Assembly: GCF_003858635.1 (NCBI RefSeq)
Contig: NZ_RQJO01000009.1
Span: 992,001 to 1,056,000, forward strand
Length of the DNA: 64,000 bases
Source of the DNA: Larkinella rosea
GTDB taxonomy: Bacteria > Bacteroidota > Bacteroidia > Cytophagales > Spirosomataceae
Direction of reading: 5' to 3'
The position numbers and the translations under genes are program-made. The notes beneath the pieces were generated by a model. That model did not search any database. It saw only the letters and a program-made list of their open reading frames with translations, and had not been told where the DNA came from. Position 1 is the first letter of the stretch. Each line of letters begins with the position of its first letter. Shown here piece by piece: positions 16,345 to 23,754 of the stretch.

Positions 16345-17805
16345 TTAATGATGGCTCATCTGCCTTCCCGACATCAGCATGGGAATTAAGGACGGCGTAA
16401 TTCTCAGGTAAATCTGCCCGGATAACGGTATTTTTCCGTAAATCGGTTCCAGTGCCTTATCCGGAAAGGAACCGGTCAGTTGTGCGCCCAGCACCAGGTC
16501 GGTGCGGGCCAGTTGCAAAAGCCGGTAATTCATTCCGAGCGTCAGGCTATTGATTGTCACCAGTTTCGTTTCTGTGGTCGGATAATCGAAAAAGTAATCC
16601 CTCAGACCGAGTTCATCAACGGATTTGGTGATATTCTCATAACGTCCATACAGGGCAGTTCGTGCTAATTGCAGGCTGGTTTCGGCCAGAAAAGCATTTT
16701 CGTTTACCCCATCGTGCGAATTCATCCCCCAAACCAGGGCCGACGAAACGTACCGGTCAGGTTGCCCCAGCGGTTTACTGTGCAGAAGCGACGCCGTTGT
16801 TCGGGTAACGTTGTGATCCGGTTCGGCCGCTTCCGGACTTTTGATAAATCCCTGCGAAAACTGCAACGCCAGCGCCGGGGAAGGATTCACCGAAAGCCGG
16901 TACGAATAACTGTCGAAGCGCGGGCGGTCGAAACCATACCGGTTTTCGTTCGGCTCGCGTCCCGTAAAATTAGACACTTCTAATTTAGCAATTTTATACC
17001 GAAAACCCGCCGTTGCCACTCCGAATGTGATGTGTGTCGCATCGGTCCAGTGGTGACCCAAAGGTGAATCGGGATTGTTAAAGGACGAGAGCCGGTGCAT
17101 GAAAGCCGGAGGACCCAAGGCTGGTTCGCCCGGGTAGCCGACGTATCCAAACACGTCCGAATTCGGGGAAATGGCGTAGGAATAACCAACCGATAATTCC
17201 GAAAACAGGTCATGCTGGTGCTGACGATCGATGAGCCGCTGTCCTTTGTAGGTTTCGCCCGATTGAAAAAGCAGCGGATAACCGTTGTTACCGACCGTCA
17301 GCGGATCGAGCGACAACATCGCTTTAAAGGCCAGTAAACCCCGCTGGCCGACCTGCCGCTGTGCCATTCCCATCACGTAGTTGGGGGCATCGAATTGCCG
17401 GTTACTGCCCCGCTTGTCGGAATGATTGAAGTTCTGGTTGGTGTGCCGGATGAAAACGCTGTAATGCAGCATTGTCATCCATGGGCGCCCCGTCGGGCCA
17501 TTCGGGTGGAACATGTACATGTACATCGGCGACTGGTCGGGGTGCCAGGCGGTTCCGGAAGCATTCCGATTCATCGGCAGGTTCCGCGAATACAGGTGCG
17601 ACATCATCGACATGCCCTGTTGCATCTGCATCATGTTGTGCATGGCGTGCCCCATTGCGGCATGATCCACACTGTCCTGCCGCATCATGCGTTTGGCCGG
17701 CGGCATGCGGGTTTTCCGGCTGGTGTCAACCGGAAAACCACTTGCCAAGGCTGTGCCCGCAATCGTGCTGAGAATTATGATTAAGAACTTACTGGCTGTA
17801 TTCAT
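16345..17805 (-). CDS. Met/His-rich outer-membrane beta-barrel protein of the copper cluster
   Basis: 486 residues from the ATG at 17805. A longer frame exists, but its first 83 residues lie antisense over the copper-storage gene and are low-complexity, and the shorter start gives a real signal peptide (MNTASKFLIIILSTIAG). The mature N terminus is striking for metal ligands: MRQDSVDHAAMGHAMHNMM and MQMQQGMSMMSHLY, then MYMYMFHPNG. The rest has alternating aromatic beta strands as in an outer-membrane barrel. No family name recognised. It sits between the HMA gene and the copper-storage gene and is probably cotranscribed with them. A role in binding or passage of copper at the outer membrane is inferred. 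Confidence 0.75.
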   Translation of the reverse strand: MNTASKFLIIILSTIAGTALASGFPVDTSRKTRMPPAKRMMRQDSVDHAAMGHAMHNMMQMQQGMSMMSHLYSRNLPMNRNASGTAWHPDQSPMYMYMFHPNGPTGRPWMTMLHYSVFIRHTNQNFNHSDKRGSNRQFDAPNYVMGMAQRQVGQRGLLAFKAMLSLDPLTVGNNGYPLLFQSGETYKGQRLIDRQHQHDLFSELSVGYSYAISPNSDVFGYVGYPGEPALGPPAFMHRLSSFNNPDSPLGHHWTDATHITFGVATAGFRYKIAKLEVSNFTGREPNENRYGFDRPRFDSYSYRLSVNPSPALALQFSQGFIKSPEAAEPDHNVTRTTASLLHSKPLGQPDRYVSSALVWGMNSHDGVNENAFLAETSLQLARTALYGRYENITKSVDELGLRDYFFDYPTTETKLVTINSLTLGMNYRLLQLARTDLVLGAQLTGSFPDKALEPIYGKIPLSGQIYLRITPSLIPMLMSGRQMSHH

Positions 17806-17827
17806 TTTTTTACGGGTAAAACCGGTC

Positions 17828-18166
17828 TTACGCGTTTGCCGACAGGCGCCGGCAATCGTCGGCGCAACGGCGGCAGGCTTCGGCGCAGGCCTGGCAATGG
17901 TCATGATCGTGTTTACTGCATTCGTCGGCACAGGCATCGCACACATCGGCACACAACACCATAAATTGTCGCATAAATTCGGAATCGCGGGCGGTGAGAC
18001 TGCCGCATAGTTTACAAAAATCAGCGCAATCGCGGCAAAGCCGGATGCAATCACGCATCATCATCACGTGGTCTTCCTGTAAACAAGCCGTAATGCAGTG
18101 TTCACAGGCCGCAGCGCAATCAAAACAAATCTGAATGTGCTGCTGATGATTTTGTCTGGTTTCCAT
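17828..18166 (-). CDS. Four-helix-bundle copper-storage protein (Csp/DUF326-like)
   Basis: 112 residues containing 19 cysteines, spaced CxxC, CxxxC and CxxxCxxC along predicted helices (C14, 17, 21, 24, 28, 40, 44, 47, 51, 54, 72, 76, 79, 83, 91, 94, 98, 101, 105), plus His pairs around HDHDH. This is the pattern of Csp proteins, which line the inside of a four-helix bundle with thiolates and hold many Cu(I) ions. There is no signal peptide, so the cytosolic Csp3 type is expected. It lies 22 bases upstream of the outer-membrane gene in the same direction, and downstream of the AraC regulator. Confidence 0.92.
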   Translation of the reverse strand: METRQNHQQHIQICFDCAAACEHCITACLQEDHVMMMRDCIRLCRDCADFCKLCGSLTARDSEFMRQFMVLCADVCDACADECSKHDHDHCQACAEACRRCADDCRRLSANA

Positions 18167-18283
18167 ACCGTTTGAGTTTTTATAAGTGAAAAAAAATAAA
18201 ACGTTTCTATTCGTTACGGTAGGTATGCAAAAGTAGCGATCAGGAGCAACTCGGTTCGTACAGAACTATGGTGCGGTTGTGCA

Positions 18284-18862
18284 TCATTTTGAGCCGCCCA
18301 CTTTATCGATCTCAGTCCGGTAAACAAGGCCCGTCCGCTTAAAATCGCCCGGTGTCAGGCCGACGACCTGTTTAAACTGATTCGACAGATGCTGGGCACT
18401 GCTGTAACCCAGCCGCCAGGAAATCTCACTCAGAGTTAACTCGCCATACAGCAAATACTCTTTTACTTTCTCAATTTTTTGAGCAATGACGAATTTCTCA
18501 ATGGTCAGTCCTTCGATGGCCGAAAACAAATGACTCAGGTAGGAATAATCATACCCCATTTTCTGCGTTAAAAAATCCGACAGGTTCTGGTGCTCCGGTC
18601 GTTCGCGCCGATTGTGGTGCACTTCGTTGACGATCAGGGCTTTGATTTGCTCGACCAGCACCAGCTTGCGGTCTTCCAGGAGTTCGAAATCGTTTTCGGC
18701 CAGCAGCTGCCGGATCATTTCGACCGAGACGGTTTCGGGCACTTCGCCAATTTCAATCTCCCCCAGTTCCACCTTCCGCACTTCAATGCCCAACTCCTCC
18801 AGAATATCCCGAACAACGCGCTTGCACCGTCCGCAGACCATATGTTTGATGAATAGTTTCAT
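18284..18862 (-). CDS. AraC-type regulator with N-terminal HMA-like metal-sensing half
   Basis: 192 residues. Residues 1-70 resemble a heavy-metal-associated domain: MKLFIKHMVCGRCKRVV with C10-x-x-C13, then an alpha-beta pattern (VRDILEELGIEVRKVELGEI) like copper chaperones. Residues about 90-185 are a two-HTH AraC DNA-binding domain (LTLSEISWRLGYSSAQHLSN, FKQVVGLTPGDF). Usual AraC sensors are sugar cupins; here the sensor would bind a soft metal, likely Cu(I). It is followed by the copper-storage gene and preceded by the TonB receptor, all on the same strand, so it probably controls this cluster. Confidence 0.85.
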   Translation of the reverse strand: MKLFIKHMVCGRCKRVVRDILEELGIEVRKVELGEIEIGEVPETVSVEMIRQLLAENDFELLEDRKLVLVEQIKALIVNEVHHNRRERPEHQNLSDFLTQKMGYDYSYLSHLFSAIEGLTIEKFVIAQKIEKVKEYLLYGELTLSEISWRLGYSSAQHLSNQFKQVVGLTPGDFKRTGLVYRTEIDKVGGSK

Positions 18863-18864
18863 GA

Positions 18865-18995
18865 CTATGATTGCACTGATTTTTATGATACTTATGATTC
18901 TTTGGTAGAAATGATTCGTTTGATTTTAGAGTTGATGAAGCGGTTTCCAATCTTCTACAAAATCATTACAATCATCTACATCACCGTAATCATAG
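18865..18995 (-). repeat. Imperfect hairpin of ATGATT words between receptor and AraC gene
   Basis: Arms 18865-18899 and 18961-18995 match at 26 of 35 positions and consist of reiterated ATGAT/ATGATT words. The element runs from two bases before the regulator start codon to one base after the receptor stop codon, filling the gap entirely. Confidence 0.6.
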
Positions 18996-18996
18996 C

Positions 18997-21255
18997 TCAG
19001 ATTTTAAGTTTATACCGAAAACCGCCATATATCATTCGACCGGTAATGGGGCCCCAGACGCGGGCGGCTGCGTCGAAGTCCCTTCCAAACGGGTCGCTGG
19101 CTCCGATGATCGGATTTGCCTGCCGGAAATTACCGAGGTTTTCGCCACCCAGATAGACGTCCCACGTCCGGAACGACTTGGTAATCTGAGCGTTAACGTT
19201 GTAAAAGCTGGGAGCATTTTCGCGGGGCATGTTTTGGTAACTGGTGTGTTCGTAGCCTTCGCGCAGGTACGGAATCCGTTTCGGCCCGTTCCATTGCACC
19301 GTGAAATCGAACTTCCATTTGTCGAACGGCAGTGCGTATCCTGCATTAAACAGCACCCGGTCGCGACTCACCATCATGCGTGGCAGGAGCAGACTTTCGC
19401 CAAAGGTCATGCCCATTGACTGCCGGACATCGAAAAGCCGGTAAGCGAGTTTCAGTTCCATCCGCCGAATCGGCTGGTAATTCAATTCGGCCTGGAAACT
19501 GTTGGAAAATGAACGGGCTTTCAAACCGGGTCCCGACCGACTCGACAGGTTATAAAAATGGAGTTCGCGCGGGTGTTCCAGGTCGGCAATCAACTGATTC
19601 TGGAAGTTCGTGCGGTAATAATCCAGCACCAGTGACGCCTTTTTCCCGAACAGGGTAAACTCCTGCGCCAGACTCGTTCCGTAATTCCACGAGATTTCAG
19701 GTTGCAGTTTGGCATCGAAATAAACCGCCCGCGAACTGACCAGATACCCGTAATTTTCGGCCAGCGCGTTTGGCGTCCGGAAGCCGCGACCCGCTGATGC
19801 CCGCCATGTCAGGGTGCTACTCAGGTCGTATTTAGCGTGAAACCGGGGGGTAAACTGTGTACCGAACAAGTTGTGAAAATCCAGCCGGGCACCGGCCACC
19901 AGCGTTAGTTTTTCCAGGTATTTATAGGTGTATTCGCCAAAAATGCCCGGCACGGACTCCGTGCGTGTCATCAGCGTATCGCGGTATTTCTCGCGGTAAT
20001 CGTCGAGCAGGTAACTCAATCCGGCTTTGAACGAATGATTCGTGTTGTCGATGATCGACTGGTAAATCAGATTTCCGTAGAGCGTTTGTTGCCGGCCGTT
20101 GTACGGAATGAAACCGAAAAACGAGTCCTGTTCGTGATTGACCGCATTCAGGATCAACCCCAGGCCTTTATACGGTTTTTCGGGATATAGTTTGGCGGTT
20201 TTGGAAAAAAGCTCGACGCGTTTGGTCGTATTCGTAAACCGGTAGGTTGGGCTGCCATTCGGGTTGTCGTTCACCTGTCCGCCCGTCCGGTCTTCGTAAA
20301 GGGCTTTGACGCCAAACTGCGTCATGAACCGCTCCGTGGCGTATTTGGCCCGGACGATGCCGTTATACTGGTTATACAAGGGTAAGTCCAGAAAATGATC
20401 GCCATTCTGATCAATGCGGTTTTGGAGGGTGCTGGCGTGTCCCAGAAAGCCGACGCTCCACTTGTCGGTGAGCGGTTTTGACAGATTCAGATTCCCTTCC
20501 ACGCGCCCGAAACTATTGACGTAGGCATTGGCGTAAATCCGTTCGCGGGCATCCGGTTTTTGCAATTCGACATTCATCGCCCCCGACATGCCTTCGTAGC
20601 CATTCACAACCGAGCCGGCCCCTTTGCCAATGTCAATCGACGAAATCCAGGTGCCGGGAATGAAATTCAAACCGAAGGTCGTTGCGAGCCCGCGAATGGT
20701 CGGGATGTTTTCGACGTTGGTCTGGACGTAATTTCCGCTCAATCCCAGCATCTGAATCTGCTTGGCACCGGTGATGGCGTCGGTATACGACACATTGACG
20801 GACGCGTTGGTTTCAAACGATTCGGAAAGATTACAACAGGCTGCTTTGGCCAGCGTTCGGATGGTCAATATTTCGTTGTGTATGGGCGAAAACCGGTCGA
20901 TTTGGGACGAAGCGCCCTGTACCGTTACTTCCTGCAAGGTGTTTTGACTGACCAGAACGACGTCCAGACTGGTTTGGTCTGTAACGGTAATGGTATCGGA
21001 CTTAAAGCCAACAAAGCTGAAAACGAGCCGGTTATTGCCCGCTGATCGGCTAATTTCGAAATGGCCGACCGGAGTTGATGCCGTCGATACGGAGGTTCCG
21101 GCCCAATAAATAGATACCCCGACCAGCGGGACGGCTTTGGCATTAACGCGTTCGGAAACCGTGCCGGTGATGGTCTGCGCGTGGGAGTAACAGAAACTGA
21201 GAATGGACAGCCAAACGGCCATTAACCCTTTTTGGTGGATTGAATGTGGAAACAT
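18997..21255 (-). CDS. TonB-dependent receptor of the copper cluster
   Basis: About 752 residues from ATG 21255, which yields the signal region MFPHSIHQKGLMAVWLSILS; the frame extends 63 bases upstream without a good signal. Order: carboxypeptidase-regulatory-like domain (TITGTVSERVNAKAVPLVG), plug (about 110-230, with AACCNLSESFETN and KQIQMLGLSGNYVQT) and a 22-strand type barrel ending in YGGFRYKLKI. The vicinal CC in the plug start is typical of a subfamily seen next to copper genes in Bacteroidota. Such receptors import substrates using TonB energy; the substrate here (copper or a chelate) is inferred from neighbours. The HYC_CC_PP gene lies 80 bases upstream. Confidence 0.88.
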   Translation of the reverse strand: MFPHSIHQKGLMAVWLSILSFCYSHAQTITGTVSERVNAKAVPLVGVSIYWAGTSVSTASTPVGHFEISRSAGNNRLVFSFVGFKSDTITVTDQTSLDVVLVSQNTLQEVTVQGASSQIDRFSPIHNEILTIRTLAKAACCNLSESFETNASVNVSYTDAITGAKQIQMLGLSGNYVQTNVENIPTIRGLATTFGLNFIPGTWISSIDIGKGAGSVVNGYEGMSGAMNVELQKPDARERIYANAYVNSFGRVEGNLNLSKPLTDKWSVGFLGHASTLQNRIDQNGDHFLDLPLYNQYNGIVRAKYATERFMTQFGVKALYEDRTGGQVNDNPNGSPTYRFTNTTKRVELFSKTAKLYPEKPYKGLGLILNAVNHEQDSFFGFIPYNGRQQTLYGNLIYQSIIDNTNHSFKAGLSYLLDDYREKYRDTLMTRTESVPGIFGEYTYKYLEKLTLVAGARLDFHNLFGTQFTPRFHAKYDLSSTLTWRASAGRGFRTPNALAENYGYLVSSRAVYFDAKLQPEISWNYGTSLAQEFTLFGKKASLVLDYYRTNFQNQLIADLEHPRELHFYNLSSRSGPGLKARSFSNSFQAELNYQPIRRMELKLAYRLFDVRQSMGMTFGESLLLPRMMVSRDRVLFNAGYALPFDKWKFDFTVQWNGPKRIPYLREGYEHTSYQNMPRENAPSFYNVNAQITKSFRTWDVYLGGENLGNFRQANPIIGASDPFGRDFDAAARVWGPITGRMIYGGFRYKLKI

Positions 21256-21335
21256 AAGAAGTGTGGAAATGTGATGAAATAATAACGACAGCCCATGCCT
21301 GTATTGGCACGACTTCATTCAACACATCGGAACTT

Positions 21336-21800
21336 CTATAGCAAAAAACTCTGGACGAACGAGAGCAGACTTCGCCCGTAAAGAAGGGGAGGAGAATCTA
21401 AAACCGCTACCGATGAATCGCTGTCGGCAGGAAACAGGTCATGCAGCAACCAGGTGATCAGGGTGGCAACACCCGCCAAAGCCGTGTCGGCAATGGACTT
21501 GATAAATTTGGCAACTAACTGGGTAATTGACGATGAAAAGTCAACGTTTTCGTAACGCTGCTGTTCCTTGCAGCAATCCGTTCTTTGGACGGTCGGCCCC
21601 GAATGGACCTGATGGGAAACTGAAAACCCTTTCTTGCTGTGAACCGGACAGGCCGGTTTCTTATCGTTCTGATTGATGACCATCGACACTTTCTTCCCGC
21701 GCATCAGACACGTATGTTCGATCAGGCCAAAACCGGTACTGCTCAGCAGCACGATGCAGGCCATCAGGAGGTTAAAGTATTTGAAGAAAGTGCATTTCAT
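21336..21800 (-). CDS. HYC_CC_PP family secreted protein
   Basis: 154 residues with an N-terminal signal or anchor (FNLLMACIVLLSSTGFG). The landmarks of this Bacteroidota family are present in altered form: H29-T30-C31 in place of His-Tyr-Cys, the vicinal C76-C77, and P137-P138 near the C terminus (DSPPLLYGRSLL). The function is not established; the cysteines and histidines, and its constant place before this type of TonB receptor, suggest soft-metal handling. It is probably the first gene of the minus-strand run down to 15964. Confidence 0.75.
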   Translation of the reverse strand: MKCTFFKYFNLLMACIVLLSSTGFGLIEHTCLMRGKKVSMVINQNDKKPACPVHSKKGFSVSHQVHSGPTVQRTDCCKEQQRYENVDFSSSITQLVAKFIKSIADTALAGVATLITWLLHDLFPADSDSSVAVLDSPPLLYGRSLLSFVQSFLL

Positions 21801-21921
21801 GACAACCCAAAAGTAGAAGTTGGTGGCTACAAAAACAAGTGTATCATTTTAGGATAATGTACAGGATTTTGTCATTTGAACGTCAAACCGGTCAAAAACG
21901 TGGCCAGGCCCATAAAATTAA

Positions 21922-21948
21922 AGAGGTGGGACGATACGCCCCACCTCT
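21922..21948 (-). terminator. Terminator of the SusC-SusD operon
   Basis: 9-bp stem AGAGGTGGG (21922-21930) with CCCACCTCT (21940-21948). Read on the minus strand it is followed by a T-rich TTTAATTTT. It lies 34 bases past the SusD stop. Confidence 0.75.
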
Positions 21949-21981
21949 CCAAAACATGTAAATCAGAGTCGGTTAGTAAGA

Positions 21982-23724
21982 TTAGTAACCGGGGTTCTGT
22001 TTCAGCAAGGTAGTTCCCTGCAAGTCGATTTCACGTTGTGGCAGCGGCATCACTTCGTTTTTACCCGCCGTAAATTTCGCGCCACCTAAACCGTTGGCCA
22101 GTTTAGCACCTTCGTAGGTCAGGTAAGCGTTCAGCACGGTAGCGGCCGTTCCCCAACGAACAAGGTCAAAGAAGCGGTGGCCTTCGCCAGACAGTTCCAG
22201 TTTACGCTCAAACTGAACCGCAGTGCGGGCAGCCGCTTTATCAGTCCAGGCTGCGTCGTAGGTTCCAATCACGTAATTGGCGGCTGGCGCTGTTCCGTTC
22301 ATAACGAAACCGGCCGGATTGGCAGCGCGTTTACGAACCTGATTGACATAATCACGCGCTTTTTCCAGACTTCCAACTTCCACTTCGCACTCGGCAGCCA
22401 TCAGCAGCACATCCGCGTAACGAATCAGCACAACGTTGATACCGGTCCAACCTTTGGTCCAGTTCGAAACGTCAGCGATGCGGGCTTCCTGCGCTTTGGT
22501 ATAAATGTATTTCTTCGGCGCATAAGGTCCACCGAAAGCCTGGTCACGAATCCAGTCCTGACCGGGGAATACCTGCCAGTCCAGATACTGAATACCACGA
22601 CGACCAATGGAGTGATCGAGACGGGGATCGACCGGGCCGGTATCGGGCGTAAAGGCTGCCGAAGAGGCAATCCCCTGATCGGTTTTAAGGGCATTGGCCG
22701 CCGAGTTGTACGAGCCATCCAGCAAGGGTAAGCCTTTGGCGTCCGTCCGGAACGAATTCGCCAATTCGAAGCTCGGCTGGAAGAACCCGCAGCAGCCCAC
22801 CGGACCCGCAGGACCCGTGTTGTAAGGCCAGTTCAGGTTAAGGTCATTGGAAGCAGCATCCGAACTACCCGCGTTGGCAACGTTTTGTGTAGAGAAAACG
22901 ATTTCGTCGTTTTTCTCATTGTCTGCGCTGAAAACCTGCCAGTAAGATGGGAAGAGTGCGTATTTGTTACCGGACGATGTTTTACCACTCGCAATAACCG
23001 CATCGAACAACGTTTTAGCTTCGGCGTATTTCTTCTGATACAAATACACTTTAGCCAGGTAGGTTCCAGCGGCCCACTTGTTGGCTCTTCCGGCTGCGGT
23101 CTGCACTTCGGGAAGTGCATCGTAAGCGGCTTTGAAGTCGGCTTCGATTTTTGGCCACAGGTCGGCATTGTTACCGATTTCGGTAATCCCGGCAGCATAA
23201 TCGACGCTTTCGTCAATGTAGGGCGTGTTATTGAAGGTGCGCTTCAATTCGAAATAATAGTGGCCCCGCAGGAATTTGGCTTCGGCTCCGATGCGGGCCA
23301 GGTCAGCCGCACTCACGCCGGGATCAGCGGTTTTCAATTGGCGCAAGACCGAATTGGCGCGACTGATCCCTTCGTACATACACTGCCAGCGGGAAGTTAG
23401 CTCACCACTGGAAGCCAGCATTTCGTAGCGTTGGAAAGGAGTAATGGCGTTGAAGTCACCGGCGTTGGAGCCTTTATTGGCCTCACCACCCATGATACTG
23501 CCGTACATCCAGTTCGTCGAGCTGGCCGTTTGGCTGAAACCCCGACCGTTCAACTCCGTATAGGCACTGATTAGCAAACCTTCCAATCCATTTTTGGTAC
23601 CTAACTGGGAACTCGTTAGCGTACCGGTTGGCGCTACGACCAGGAAGCTGTCCTTACAGGCCAGGGTTCCGAACGTTAAAGCCAGCGCCAGCACTGTTCC
23701 TTTTGTGACTATATCTTTCATCAT
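21982..23724 (-). CDS. SusD/RagB family nutrient-binding lipoprotein
   Basis: 580 residues. The N terminus MMKDIVTKGTVLALALTFG leads to a lipid-attachment cysteine C23 (TLACKDSF); the ATG-ATG pair makes 23721 an equal start. SusD features: an N-terminal Ser/Thr-rich GTLTSSQLGTKNGLEGLL with an early helix, TPR-like central helices (AEAKFLRGHYYFELKRTF, AAGTYLAKVYLYQKKYAEA) and the C-terminal block DVLLMAAECEVEVGSLEKA with RKLELSGEGHRFFDLVRW. It caps its SusC partner at the cell surface and binds a glycan or other polymer; the ligand is unknown. It is 30 bases downstream of SusC. Confidence 0.95.
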   Translation of the reverse strand: MMKDIVTKGTVLALALTFGTLACKDSFLVVAPTGTLTSSQLGTKNGLEGLLISAYTELNGRGFSQTASSTNWMYGSIMGGEANKGSNAGDFNAITPFQRYEMLASSGELTSRWQCMYEGISRANSVLRQLKTADPGVSAADLARIGAEAKFLRGHYYFELKRTFNNTPYIDESVDYAAGITEIGNNADLWPKIEADFKAAYDALPEVQTAAGRANKWAAGTYLAKVYLYQKKYAEAKTLFDAVIASGKTSSGNKYALFPSYWQVFSADNEKNDEIVFSTQNVANAGSSDAASNDLNLNWPYNTGPAGPVGCCGFFQPSFELANSFRTDAKGLPLLDGSYNSAANALKTDQGIASSAAFTPDTGPVDPRLDHSIGRRGIQYLDWQVFPGQDWIRDQAFGGPYAPKKYIYTKAQEARIADVSNWTKGWTGINVVLIRYADVLLMAAECEVEVGSLEKARDYVNQVRKRAANPAGFVMNGTAPAANYVIGTYDAAWTDKAAARTAVQFERKLELSGEGHRFFDLVRWGTAATVLNAYLTYEGAKLANGLGGAKFTAGKNEVMPLPQREIDLQGTTLLKQNPGY

Positions 23725-23754
23725 CTGAAATATTTCTTACTAGGTTGATTCGAA

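Noticed and set aside
17806-18054. Longer start of the outer-membrane gene adding 83 residues
   Set aside because: The extension is antisense over the copper-storage gene and low-complexity, and the ATG at 17805 gives a proper signal peptide.
18902-19156. Plus-strand frame between regulator and receptor
   Set aside because: Mostly antisense to the receptor, and the rest falls in the hairpin words.
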